Source of the DNA: Combretum micranthum
Lineage: Eukaryota > Streptophyta > Magnoliopsida > Myrtales > Combretaceae
Reading direction: 5' to 3'
Assembly: GCA_024138025.1 (NCBI GenBank)
Contig: JAMXBD010000971.1
Location: 62,001-126,000 of the forward strand
Length of the DNA: 64,000 nt
Positions 23,200 through 33,967 of the stretch are shown piece by piece. Made by a program: the position numbers and the translations under genes. The notes beneath the pieces were generated by a model, which ran no database searches, was not told the origin of the DNA, and saw nothing but the letters and a program-made list of their open reading frames with translations. Each line of letters starts with the position of its first letter. Positions within the stretch are counted from its first letter, which is position 1.

Positions 23200-24545
23200 A
23201 CTCAATTCAACAATATTTTCATTTAAGGTGAGTTTGGACCATAACAATACAATTTGGAGCAATTTGGAACAAAGATGACATAATTTTCTCTAAAGCAATG
23301 TTAGAATATCTTGAATCACGGGCGAGAAAAGGAATTTTTTTTTATGAACAGTGCAAATCCTGCCCTTCTGATCACCCATGATTCAGACAAAGAAGGCGAA
23401 AAATTTATTATAGCAGCAATCCCAGGTCATTGTTCGCCCGTGATTTGGAGTTTGTTAAGACGACATATTTTCATTTCTTTTATTCAACCGATATATTAGT
23501 TCAAACAAAGTGAGAAAAGACTTCATGAAGTGATGTATTGTTCGACCCAAGAAGTTCTAGAAAAAAAATATAAATATACTATACCCATTAATGAGAGGAA
23601 CTGACTTCATTTGTTACATCAAGACACCATTTCATAGTTTTTTTCTTCTTCTCTTGGAATGGTTCGACAAATCGGTATGTTGTAATTAGTATTATTCTAG
23701 AAGAAACTCGAGAGAGACGTGAGGGAAATCAAGTATTCGTGTTGTGATTTGTAACAACATTTCTATCATTGTATCAAAAAGGGGGTTCTTCTTCTTCTCT
23801 AATTCTCATATTATTTTCTGTTATAATCATGTCTTTTCTAAGTTTATGTTCTTGTTTCATCATGTGTGAGTAGTGGGTTTGGTTTACGAAGTCATATTAA
23901 CATGAATTATGCTTTTAATTGTTAGTAATCCGCTTAATTACGAATTTCTAGTGATAGAACTTCATAAAAGTTAGGAAATCGTAGTGCACAACATTCTCCT
24001 ACACTAGATCTCAATGGAAAATGTTGAGAAACAATTCCATTGAGTAGATCTAAGTCATTAGAACAAACTACTCCTGCTAATAGAGATATTAATAGGAAGT
24101 TTGCTACATGTTTTTAAGGAATTTGAGGACAACAAGAGTTCTTTAAGGGAAGTCTGATTTGTCCATTCACTTAGAAGAGATTCTGGTGGATGCAAATTTG
24201 GATTATAATTGGTTATTTATGAGAGTAGTGACCATGAATCAAGAATTCCAGTAGATAAGTAATTAATAGGATGAATTCTTATTTAATCATGTTAATTTGA
24301 TGAAGTAAACCTATTGTTTAATTTGAGTTCAATTTTTTTGTATCATTGTTACCGTGTTGTTTTGGTGATATTCTAAAGTTAGTGTAGTTTAGTTGTAAAT
24401 TTAGACTTAATTCACTTAATTTGACCATTTGATTGCTAGATAATAGGAATGTTAAATAAGTACTAGTACTTGACACGTTCCTTGAGGAGACGACCCTATA
24501 CTTTACTTTATACTACTAATCAATAGGTACACTTACCTGTCAATC
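23200..24545 (+). repeat. Athila-like LTR piece J, plus strand, inside I
   Basis: Opposite orientation to I. Its 3' part (24470-24545) reads gaggagacgaccctatacttta...aataggtacacttacctgtca, parallel to the end of the LTR of C (ggacgacatccgag...ataggtgcgct). A TATAAATA box lies at 23569-23576. Upstream of it is the inverted pair AATCACGGGCGA (23314-23325) / TCGCCCGTGATT (23434-23445). Exact ends and target duplication were not resolved, so the coordinates are approximate. Confidence 0.55.
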
Positions 24546-25348
24546 CGAGTAAAGAAGAGGATATAGGTTTATAAATCATAAAAACAAGACAACATATCTC
24601 ATCAATAGCTTTAGATCTATTCATTAAATCCATCTCTCGGTCTACTTTTAATAAAAATCAAACATGAATCCAATGGGATTCACCATCCAATTATACTCAT
24701 TCTTTAGGCTCAAGCTCTTGAATACAATAAAATCAACACGCTTTGAAATCAAGAACAAAGGAATCACATGAAATCAATCAAGCATCTAAGATACCCAAGC
24801 AACATTAAACTACTCCTCCATAGATAAACAATATAAAGCAATAACAAGGAGAAATGGAAAGGATCTAATATTAGATTTAGCCATACAAATGATGTTCCTT
24901 GATGGATTGATACGCTCAAGTACAGACGCTGCTGTGAAAGTACACAAAAGTGTAAGGATGTTTTCTCTTCGTACTACTTTTTCTCTTTTTTCTGTCTCTC
25001 CTCTTGATTCTTCCATCCATCTTCATTTTATAATGATCTTCATGAGTGTGGAAGTGAATGCTCATTATGGGAAAGCGGGAAGTTACAGGAGTTACGGGTC
25101 TCTTGGCTTTCCAAAATAATACCCCTTTAATGCCCAATAGACGTTTCTTTAATAATTAGAGGGTTACTATTCAATAAAAAGCCGTTTCTCAAAAGTAACG
25201 GATTGCTAAACTGATAGGGTTGATGACAGGGTATGTCGAGCTGTTTTCCTTTATGTGAAAATTGATACTGTTGGGGATACGACTTGTCCTTTCACCATGT
25301 CACAAGTTGTATACTCCATGGAATCGACACAACTGGGGATAAGTCGTG

Positions 25349-28300
25349 TGTAAACCCCCAAAGTTTTACGATCGGTTAAGCTTAAACCCTAATTAGAAAG
25401 TCAACCGGAAATCCTAAAATCAATAAAACCCTAGTTAAACACAACTGTTCAAGTCCGGCAATCCCGTATCTATAACCCTAAGTGAGAGATTAGTATATAG
25501 AATAATTCGTAATATTATGAGAAAGCTTAAAAATATTAGATTAGTTAAACCGTAATTCGTTTTAAGCCCGATCGGATAGAGTTTTTGAAAAGCACGTCCC
25601 AAGGCTTGAAATAGTAAAAATATTTCGAATATACCGTTAGACTTGTAAACATATAAGGTTTTCAAAAATGTCAGTTTTATAATTTTTTGGTAACTAAAAA
25701 TATCAGATATCGCAATTATACGCATATTTTCTTACTACCGATACTTTATTTGTCATGTCTACTTTACATTAAACTATTTATCTATCTCTACTTTTTCTTA
25801 CAACCTACTCTTATAACCATACACTTATTTCTTACAATTTTTATTTCCAATACAACTTCACATCTCTCATATCTTACTTTTCATTAACAAAAATACAAAA
25901 AAAAAATAAATTTCTCTCCCTCTCCCTCTTAAGAATTGCGCCGGCCATCACCCTCTCTCTCCTCAATTTGTTTCATTTTTCAATTATTTAATTAACACAA
26001 ATTTTCCACTTTTTCCTATAATACCACATCTTTCTTCCATTTCCTTTACACCTTTCATACACTACTCTTACTCTCTCAAAATCTCTCTAAGAGTTCTCTC
26101 AAAGTTCTCTCTAGTTTAGCTTTCATAGGTAATGCTTCTTTAAGTTTTCTTTATGTTCATTGACTTAGTATGAGCATAGTGTGTGTTTTCTAAAACCATG
26201 GAGGTTAAGAAAGCAATTATGTTCATACTTTGTTTTTGTTCATGAAACTAGTTTCCTTTATGTTATCTTCATATATATCTAACTAAATATATCTATGTAG
26301 TTACATATATCTTTTAGAGCATATAAGCTCCTTTGTTATTGTAATTTATTTACTTTCCTTGCAATTTATTTATTTTCAAGTTGTTTTAAGACTAGTCTTT
26401 CTAGTCTTAGACTTGTCTTCATCAAGTCAAAACAATTTTCTTTTTTTTTTGGGACTAGTCTATTCATAATCCCGGGAAGCCTTGAAAAAGCTAAGGCTTC
26501 CAATACTTGACAATTATTATCATGCTTACTTATCCTTATGTTCTTTATTATATTATCTTATGATTTTTTTTTTAGCTTTTATAAACTACATGATCGTATT
26601 CATGCATGGCTAATAAGTTGTTGTCCAAATGGGAAAATGAATCTTTTTTATGAAAGAATAAATTTGAACAAAGCTTTTCCAAAAACTTAGAAAAATATTT
26701 TCAAATAACTCTCTTTTAAAAGTATATGTAAAACTCATCATGAAATTTTAAACCATTAAATGAAGTTTCCTTAAAGTCTAAAGATATCTCCTTTTCAAAT
26801 AAAGTCTTAATATATAGATAATAACTTGGTACTATTTTATCAACTTTCTAAACCAAAAGCTAAAAAGTTTTCAAGAAAATCAATTTACATTTGATAAACT
26901 AAAGAATCAAAATATAGTATATTAGTTTTTGATAATCCAAAAATTTTATAAGTTACTTCACTCACACAAAGAAAAGTCTAACAAATCCAAAATTTCAAAA
27001 CACTAGAAAAGGTTGTTTTAAGAAAATAAATTAAATAAGATAACACCTATAGCTTCATGCATAAATTATGAATCTATTTATATACATAAGGAATTCTTTT
27101 AAAAAATATACATGTTTGAGTTTTACTTAAACAAGTCTTAGTGAAGAGAGGATTAGAAAATATTGTTTTTCAACAAAGGAAAATTCGTATTAAATCTGTA
27201 CCCTCCCAATCCTAGACCCAAATGACTTTTTATAGTAAAGTAATCTTAGAAATGAATAGATCTTTTCGAGTAGATAGAAAACGACATATAATATGTGAAA
27301 TTTCAAGTTAAAATGAGCAAGTTATGGCAATTTTAAGTTGGAACTTCCTTCAAATCTGATTTTACCGTGAATTCAAGATAGATTTAGAATCTTCAAAATA
27401 GAAATTCAATGAAAGACTCATTTTGGGTATTTCATCTTGTTTAGGTGAAGAAGGAGCCGATATCACATTCCCGGAAGATTACTTCAACTAAGAGCGATCA
27501 TCATGGAGTGAGTTAATCCATTACTAATTACATTTTCTTGTTTGTGCTTGTAAGTAGTAGCACTAGAGACTAAGGAAAAAGATAAATGAATAATATTGTG
27601 TGATTTGGATTCATGATTGATTGATATAGTTATTGAATAAAAGTTAAGAATATCGAAAGAGGAATTGATGAATATTTTATGTTTTCTTGCAATGGTATGA
27701 TGAATATTGTTTTGGTCACCGTTAACTTGAACTCGACGATAATTGAATAAACCTATTTGAAATTGATTCATGCATAACATATTGTGAGTCACATTTATTT
27801 TTCTCTACTATTCTTTGTGTGGAGAAACGAGGAGTTGTAGTGGTGGCTAGAAAGTCTACATGAGTTAGTAGGAGCCGGAAAGTCTACAGGACAAGTAAGA
27901 GCCGGTAAGTCTGCAAATATTGATAGTCGTATAGGCCAGTAACCACCCAACCCCCGACATAGAGGGCATAAAACCCATACTACGCATGGTTTCTAGTTAA
28001 TCGTGTGTATTTTGTTTGTTCATGAGATTGATGCATTCCCATATGATTGTTTAAATACTTGTGTGTTTTATGGAAATGTTTTGAATATGGGAATTATCTC
28101 ACTAAGCTAGATTTGCTTATACCCTTATAGCTTTTTGTTACAGTATGATTACTTATGATTAGCACCAAGAAGCCCCTTTTTTCAGGTATGAGCCAAAGCT
28201 ACTAGGAGTTTTTGGAAGAAGTTTGTATATTTAGTTTTGGATGTAGACTTCTAAGAAAAATCTCTATAGTAGACTTATGATATATTCATGTATGTTTGAA

Positions 28301-28575
28301 GATGGCCTAGTTGAACAAGGCTTTTAGAATGGGGGAATGCCCTTAAGAAGTTGTAAGAGACTTTTATTTTAATGAATATTACATGTTTATCTATATAAGT
28401 TCTTGTATGCTTTTATTATCTGCTTAAACGTAATACCCCTTTGAGTCTCCTACTATCTTGGAAGCACGCTTTGCACGTGATATCGAAGCTCCTGCATGAC
28501 TAAGGTTGTCATTCATTAGCTTTAATATTACATGCAGCGGACTACCATGTTTAGGGTACCCTCCGAGGCGTGAAA
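25349..28575 (+). repeat. Solo LTR A7 (3.2 kb) inside LTR I
   Basis: TGTAAACCCCC...GGCGTGAAA, flanked by TCGTG (25344-25348) and TCATG (28576-28580), one mismatch. It is homologous in reverse orientation to A4 (50144-53553): the shared end block (reverse-complement CGGAGGGTACCCTAAAC), the atgggggaatgccctt phrase near 28329, and a block at about 27305-27350 (AAGTTAAAATGAGCAAG then TTATGG..TTTAAGT.GGAACTTCC). A CT-rich leader (25915-26130) precedes GTAATG-type donor-like sites. The terminal C of TGACA is A here. ORFs inside are not convincing genes. Confidence 0.8.
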
Positions 28576-29443
28576 TCATGTCACGAAAATGTCCCTTGCA
28601 AAGTTGATTTTCCATATTGACATGGTTTCTGACAGGTCCTGTCACTGAGCTTGTCTTTTCAAAACTTCAGTTTTAGCCCTCGATTGTGCTTTTACTTGAC
28701 ATGGTTGAAAGACATGTCATGTCCTTATTGTGTTGATCACTTTTTGTCTCCAAAATTTGCATTTTTGACCCATTTTCCTATCTTTTTTTATAAAAAAACT
28801 CCTTTAAAGACCTGAAAGCATAACGTAATGATTTTAAGTGCTAAATTCTTAACATTTATCAATAAAATGACAAAAAAAAATATATTTTAGCATTCATGAA
28901 ATAGGAATAATTTTGGTTTATTAAGTCAATCTCACAAAGAGAAATGACAATTACTCAATACTTTACTAAGGTAAAGTTTTTATGTAGAGAAATTGCTCGG
29001 TTAGATAAGCAATTTAAAATTGGTAGTGATAGAATGCGTCGAATCATCATACATGGCCTACAACCCAAGTATAGAGGATTTATTGCTGCAATTCAAGGTT
29101 TGCCCACACAACCTTCAATAGAAGAATCAGAGAATCTGCTGGCAAGTCAAGAAACTCTAGCTAGACAAATGGCTGGAGACTCTTTAAAATCCGAAGAGGT
29201 GGCACTCTTCACTAATAGGAGAAGAAGTCAATCTCGTGGTCAAAATAATGGAAAGACACAAGGAATCACCAAATTTGGGAGACTTCAGCAGAAGCAACAC
29301 CAAGACAATCAGTGGTCTAAAAGCTTTAGACATCAAAATGGTGAGTGCTTCAATTACGGTAAAGTAGGATACTTTGCAAGAGATTGTTGTTCTAAGAAGA
29401 AGCAAGTTGAAAGTAATGTAGTAGCACTGCACAACCATCACTA

Positions 29444-30671
29444 AGTAGAACCTAAATGGGATGTAGAAGCATTGTTTATGGATTTAGAAATAATGCAATG
29501 TGAAGATTCTTTCAATTCAGAAATTGTGGAAGTATCTAACCTTAAAATTACCGCAATAGAGGAACAAGAAGAGCAAGCCTCTAGTGCTTCAAGCTCTCAT
29601 AGAATCAATTATGAAAAGCGTTGGACCTTCGATTCTGGATGTTCTGGTCCATTGATAGGGATAAAGACAAGCTTTGCAATGCTTTAGAATACAAAGGTAA
29701 GCGAGTTGTTGTGATTGTTAATAACTTACGATTACCAATTACTCATATTGGTGATATGGTGATTGAGTCATCTGTAAATAAAAAGCAAATGTAGCTAGAG
29801 AATGTCTATCGAGTATCTAGAATAAAAAAGAACCTTTTGTCAGTATCACAATTAACTTATTCAAGCAATTTTGTTGTATTTAACCTAAAAGATGTCAAAC
29901 TCTGTCAACAAGTTGAAATAGTGGAGACACTAATTATAGAGGGACAAGAGGTAGACTCTATGTATATCATGTTAGTAGAGGAGGCATATGTGGACAAGAC
30001 TAGGAATAGTGAAATAATTGATTTATGGCATGTAAGTCTTGAACATGTAAATTATATAAGTTAACGACGATGATGGACAAGTCTTCGTTGAGAGGACTTC
30101 CTAATCTTGATGTTCACATTGATACAATATGCTAGATGTTAATACGGAAAGGCGCATCGATTACCCTTTAAGGATTCCTTATTTAGAGCCAAGAAGCCAC
30201 TAGAGTTAATTCACTTAGATGTCTTTGGGAAGGCAAAGCAGTCTTTAGTCAAAGGTATGCACTACATGGTAACATTCATTGATGATTATTCAAATATGTT
30301 TAGGTGTGCTTTATGAAAGACAAATCTGAAAAGCTAAACAAATTCAAAGAATTCAAGTTTATGGTTGAAGGTGAAATTGTGAAAAGGATTTAGTACCTTC
30401 ATACTGATAGTGGGGGAGAATACACCTTTGATGAATTTTTAAAACATCTTTTTTAGTGAAAATTTCGATGGCAGCTGACTTGTCCAAAGACACCACAACA
30501 AAATGGTGTTGCCAAAAGAAAAAACAAACACCTAGTAGAAGTATGCCAAAGTATGATGCATGCTAAAATTGTCCCTGAAAGATTTTGGGTTGAATGTATG
30601 AGCACAGCAGCTCACATAATCAATAGACTTCCTCAAACGAAGATAGAATTTATGTCTCCATTTGAAAAGTT
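29444..30671 (+). pseudogene. Copia B protease and integrase remnant
   Basis: Protease active site FDSGCSGP near 29630. Pre-integrase site DLWHVSLEHVNY near 30024, with the GHVNY-type glycine changed to glutamate; the cysteine pair near 30130 is broken by a stop. Catalytic landmarks: IHLDVFGKA near 30212, HTDSGGEYTF near 30402 and PQQNGVAKRKNKHL near 30496. At least a dozen stops or shifts occur. Confidence 0.85.
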
Positions 30672-32647
30672 ATGGAACATGAACCCATAGTGAGCTACTT
30701 CAAAGTGTTTAGCTATGTGTACTATGTATTTGTACCTAATCATCTATGTAGCAAGTTTGAGAAAAAAGCAGTTAGATGTATTTTTGTGGGATACGATGAA
30801 AGTAGAAAAGGGTGGCAGTTTTGTGATCCTATAGCTGGAAAATGTCATGTCTCGAGAAATGTCATGTTTAATGAAGCATCATCATGGTGGATACCAAAAC
30901 ATGTTGTACTTCCTTACTCCAAAGGAATAGATGAACAATCACAAGAAAAGTTCAAAAGTAAGTTAGAAGAATTTCAACAAAGTCCAAAAAAATCACACAA
31001 TCAATCATCGTAAGAAAAGCCTTGGCAGACCGGTATTATCAAAGAGTAGAGTCAGAGAATCAACCAGAATTGAAGACATTGGAAGATCAACCTGTTATCG
31101 AGGCAATAACACCACAATTAAGGAGATCAAGTAGACTGAAAAAGCTTAATCCAAAGTATGCCAATGTTGCATTAGTAGAAGAAGAAAGAGAGCCAATACC
31201 TTTTGAAGAGGCATCTCAAAAGGAAAAATGGAGAAAAGCCATGGAGGAGGAAATGAAAGCTCTTATTGAGAATCAGACATGGGATTTAGTTCCGAAGCTA
31301 AAGGATGTGAAACCCATATCATCTAAATGGGTATACAAAACCAAAATTCATCCAAATGGTTCAATTGAGAGATATAAAGCTCGACTGGTGGCACAAGGTT
31401 TCTCACAACAATATGGATTGAATTATGATGAAATGTTTAGTCCAATGGCAAAGATTACAACAGTTCATGTTTTGTTGGCATTAGCTACAAGTAAGTCCTG
31501 GAACTTGTGGCAAATGGATGTGAAAAATGCTTTTCTGAGTGGAGAACTTGATCGTGATGTGTACATGGGGCAACCTAAAGGATTTGAGAATCTACTTTTT
31601 GTGCATGTTTGCAAGCTAAAGAAAGCATTGTATGGTTTAAAACAAGCTCCTAGAGCACGGTATGGGAAAATTGCAGAGTTTCTCATTCATAATTGTTATG
31701 TAGTCACACCAGCTGATTCTAGTTTATTTGTAAAAGCTCAAGAAAGAAAATTAGCAATTATTATTGTTTATGTGGATGACTTTATTATCATTGGAGATGA
31801 TGTAATAGAAATTCAGGAAATTAAAGAAAATTTATTAGTTCCTTTCTTGGATTAGAAGTGGAAAGAATGAAAGAAGGGCTATTCTTATGTCAAGAAAAAT
31901 ATGCAAGGAATCTTCTTTAGAAGTATGGAATGATTGATTGCAAAAATCTTGCTCTTCTAATAGAGGTAAACTCGAAGTTAAGCATGTTAGAAGGGAATGA
32001 TTTGGAAGATTCAAAGATGTATAGGCAAATAGTTGGTAGTTTGATATATTTGACTCTCACAAGACCAAATTGCATTTGTAGTTGGAGTAGTTAGTCGATT
32101 TATGCAAACTTCGAAAAAGCCTCACTTAGAAGCAATTTGGAGAATTCTTAGATATATCAAAGGACACTTGATCTTGGTAATATTCATAGAAGTGAAGTAG
32201 ATGAAACTAAAGGGATATTATGATGTTGATTATGTAGGTGATTATGACACTTGGAGATCAACTACAGGATATGCGTTTAGTTTGGGTTCTGGAGTTGTTA
32301 CTTGGTGCAGTAAAAGACAACCAACAAAAGCACTTTCTACAATAGACGCAAAGTATCGTGCAGGAACAATGGCCACACATGATAGCACTTGGTTAAAGCA
32401 TTTAATGGAGGTTTTGCATTAAGCAGTAGATTATATAATACCATTAAATTGCAATAATCAGTCCGCTATCAGTCTAGTTGAGAATCCAGTTTTTCATGCA
32501 CGAACAAAGCATGTAGAGGTGCATTATCACTTTATAAGAGAAAAAATGCTAGCTGGAGAAGTTAAGATGATACAAGCAAAGACAACAGATCAGCTAGCAA
32601 ACATTTTCACAACAGGTCTCAACAATACTAATATAGAAAGATTTTGA
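30672..32647 (+). pseudogene. Copia B reverse transcriptase and RNase H remnant
   Basis: The 31022-31855 stretch is a long open [79 protein letters not shown] and the catalytic [14 protein letters not shown] near 31767. A frameshift follows at about 31850. RNase H keeps [20 protein letters not shown] (32201 on) and, after a stop, SAISLVENPVFHARTKHVEV ending at a natural stop at 32645-32647. The upstream part (30672-31013) is the integrase tail (FVGYDESRKGWQFCDP). This is the best-preserved pol in the window. Confidence 0.92.
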
Positions 32648-32708
32648 AAGTTACTTGCTTTGGTTTCAAGTAAGAATATTAAAGTCTAAATTTAGTGATG
32701 AGGGAGAG

Positions 32709-32976
32709 TGTTGAAAAGTCATCACTAAAATTAGTAACCTTGGTTAATAACCACTAGTCATTAATGGTTTTAATTAAATTCAATTATAACCATTGAAAGT
32801 GTATGGCAATAACTTATCTTTATTTAGTATAAATAGGAATTCAAAGCTTTTGGATTTATTCATTCCTCTTTTGTATTTTCATTTGTAATAAACTCATCTC
32901 ATTTGAGAGTTTTATTATAAATTTGAAATGTTAAAGTTTCCAAATTAGCTTCTATTGTGCTCAAGATTATTCTACA
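32709..32976 (+). repeat. Copia B 3' LTR
   Basis: 268 bp, TGTTGAAAAG...TTCTACA, preceded by the polypurine tract gatgagggagag. It lacks the 45-bp duplication of the 5' copy. Confidence 0.95.
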
Positions 32977-33080
32977 CTTTATAGTCTCCCAAATAAACAA
33001 ATTAAATCAATATCAATAGCCAATGTTGAAATCAAGCCATTATGTCATCATCATATTTGAAATTACATTTACATAGTATC

Positions 33081-33402
33081 TGTCACACCCACCCTCTCGT
33101 TCATACGGACAAGGCAGTTGAAATGTGATGCCAGGGATACTGGCCTCTCCCAAAGACAACTCTATCACGGCACAAATTAGTGGTGTTACTCCTACCCATA
33201 GCATGTAACCCTTCGCACGTTGCAACACCTAACGAGCCAAACCTGGACATAGGACTTTTGTTCCACACAAGCAAAGGTGAACGCCTTCAACCAATTGTGC
33301 CGTGATAGAGTTGCCTTAAGGGACTTTGGATTGGGGCTAGTCCTTGGCATCACATCTCAGCTGCCTTGTTCGTATAAATGGGAGAAGGGGAGAGGTGTGA
33401 CA
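33081..33402. mobile_element. Foldback (long inverted repeat) element in the LTR of H
   Basis: 322 bp, present in the 3' LTR of H but absent from the matching place of the 5' LTR (about 38905). Ends TGTCACACC...GGTGTGACA. The inverted arms are about 100 bp each (33081-33180 and 33296-33402), sharing ACAAGGCAG.TGA.ATGTGATGCCA and CAACTCTATCACGGCACAA. Flanks gtatc/atatc suggest a 4-5-bp duplication. The centre (33181-33295) is unique. The short ORFs over it are shadows of the repeat. Confidence 0.8.
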
Positions 33403-33967
33403 ATATCATTAATCATCCATCTAAATCACCAAATCATACCACTGCTAACTCAATTTTAAAATTTACCTTCAATAATGTAAATAGCACACTTGTTCTAAAT
33501 CACCGTAACCTTTCTATAAGCAATCGACACATTTCGTTAACCTCTAAATTCTTCTACCACACTTTTGGATTTTTAAGCAAGATGTCCTAATTCATGTGCA
33601 TAAGAAATAAAAAAAAAAAAAAAAAATAGAAGACCATACATCCTTAAACAAATGAGATAACCAGTAAGATGCTTTAGCTAGCGAATTGAGAAGATGGATC
33701 AGATTACTAGTAATCAATTGTAGGGTTTATGTAGGATTATTGGTAGGTTTTTCTATACACTTGATCATATCTACCCATATATTATTGATCCTAATTTTTG
33801 AATTGGATATATCATTAAAATAGATCGAGCTCAGGATATCTATATATATCTTATTTTATTTCAATTATTATTTTTGTATTATTCTTTAACAGAAATAGAC
33901 ATGTAGGACAATTTAATAGTTTTGGAAAAAAAAATGGTGCTACATTCTTGACACATAAAATAATTAT

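Larger units (their letters stand above)
22565..28924 (-). repeat. Athila-like LTR I (antisense), inserted in copia B gag and itself interrupted
   Basis: Bounded by GTCAA duplications at 22560-22564 and 28925-28929. On the minus strand its 3' end (22565-22690) reads ...GATAGGTGCGCTTGCCTTGT...CCTATCA, matching the 3' end of the 5' LTR of element C (ataggtgcgctgccttgt at about 57436). No primer site or coding region follows, so a solo LTR is likely. It is interrupted by A7 (25349-28575) and by a plus-strand Athila-like LTR piece around 23200-24545. The minus-strand start at 28924 lacks a clear TG. Confidence 0.7.
22222..29443 (+). pseudogene. Copia B gag, split by insertion I
   Basis: The N-terminal half (22222-22564) reads MTESISVGVIKKLNSNNCSIW...WDSLALRFAKKNETRLQVLENELMS. 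The C-terminal half (28930-29443) resumes with REMTITQYFTKVKFLCREIA...RMRRIIIHGLQPKYRGFIAAIQGLPTQPS. The break lies exactly at the GTCAA duplication of insertion I. The zinc knuckle near 29344 reads CFNYGKVGYFARDC: the second cysteine and the histidine are both tyrosine. Otherwise the gag is close to full length. Confidence 0.9.
21744..32976 (+). mobile_element. Ty1/copia retrotransposon B, nested in the LTR of H, itself split in gag
   Basis: 5' LTR 21744-22056, primer site 22059-22070, gag, protease, integrase, RT, RNase H, polypurine tract about 32696-32708, 3' LTR 32709-32976, all flanked by a perfect CTTTA duplication (21739-21743 and 32977-32981). Removing the Athila-like insertion I (22565-28924) leaves a normal-sized copia element of about 4.9 kb. 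LTRs differ at about a dozen positions besides a 45-bp duplication in the 5' copy. Stops interrupt all domains. Confidence 0.95.
20213..33967 (-). repeat. 3' LTR of H (A2), interrupted
   Basis: Left segment 20213-21743, right segment 32977 to about 33967, split by copia B with TSD CTTTA. The right segment also carries a 322-bp foldback insertion. A polypurine-like tract (minus strand CGAGGGGGAAAGAA, about 33980-33993) sits just inside the internal region. The exact right end is uncertain by a few bases because the terminal bases have diverged from the 5' copy. Confidence 0.85.

Noticed and set aside
24810..25137. Overlapping ORFs on both strands
   Set aside because: They lie within LTR I and read no known domain; opposite-strand overlap suggests compositional openness.
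28424..28645. 73-residue minus-strand ORF
   Set aside because: Spans the end of LTR A7 and its flank across an insertion border, so it cannot be an ancestral gene.
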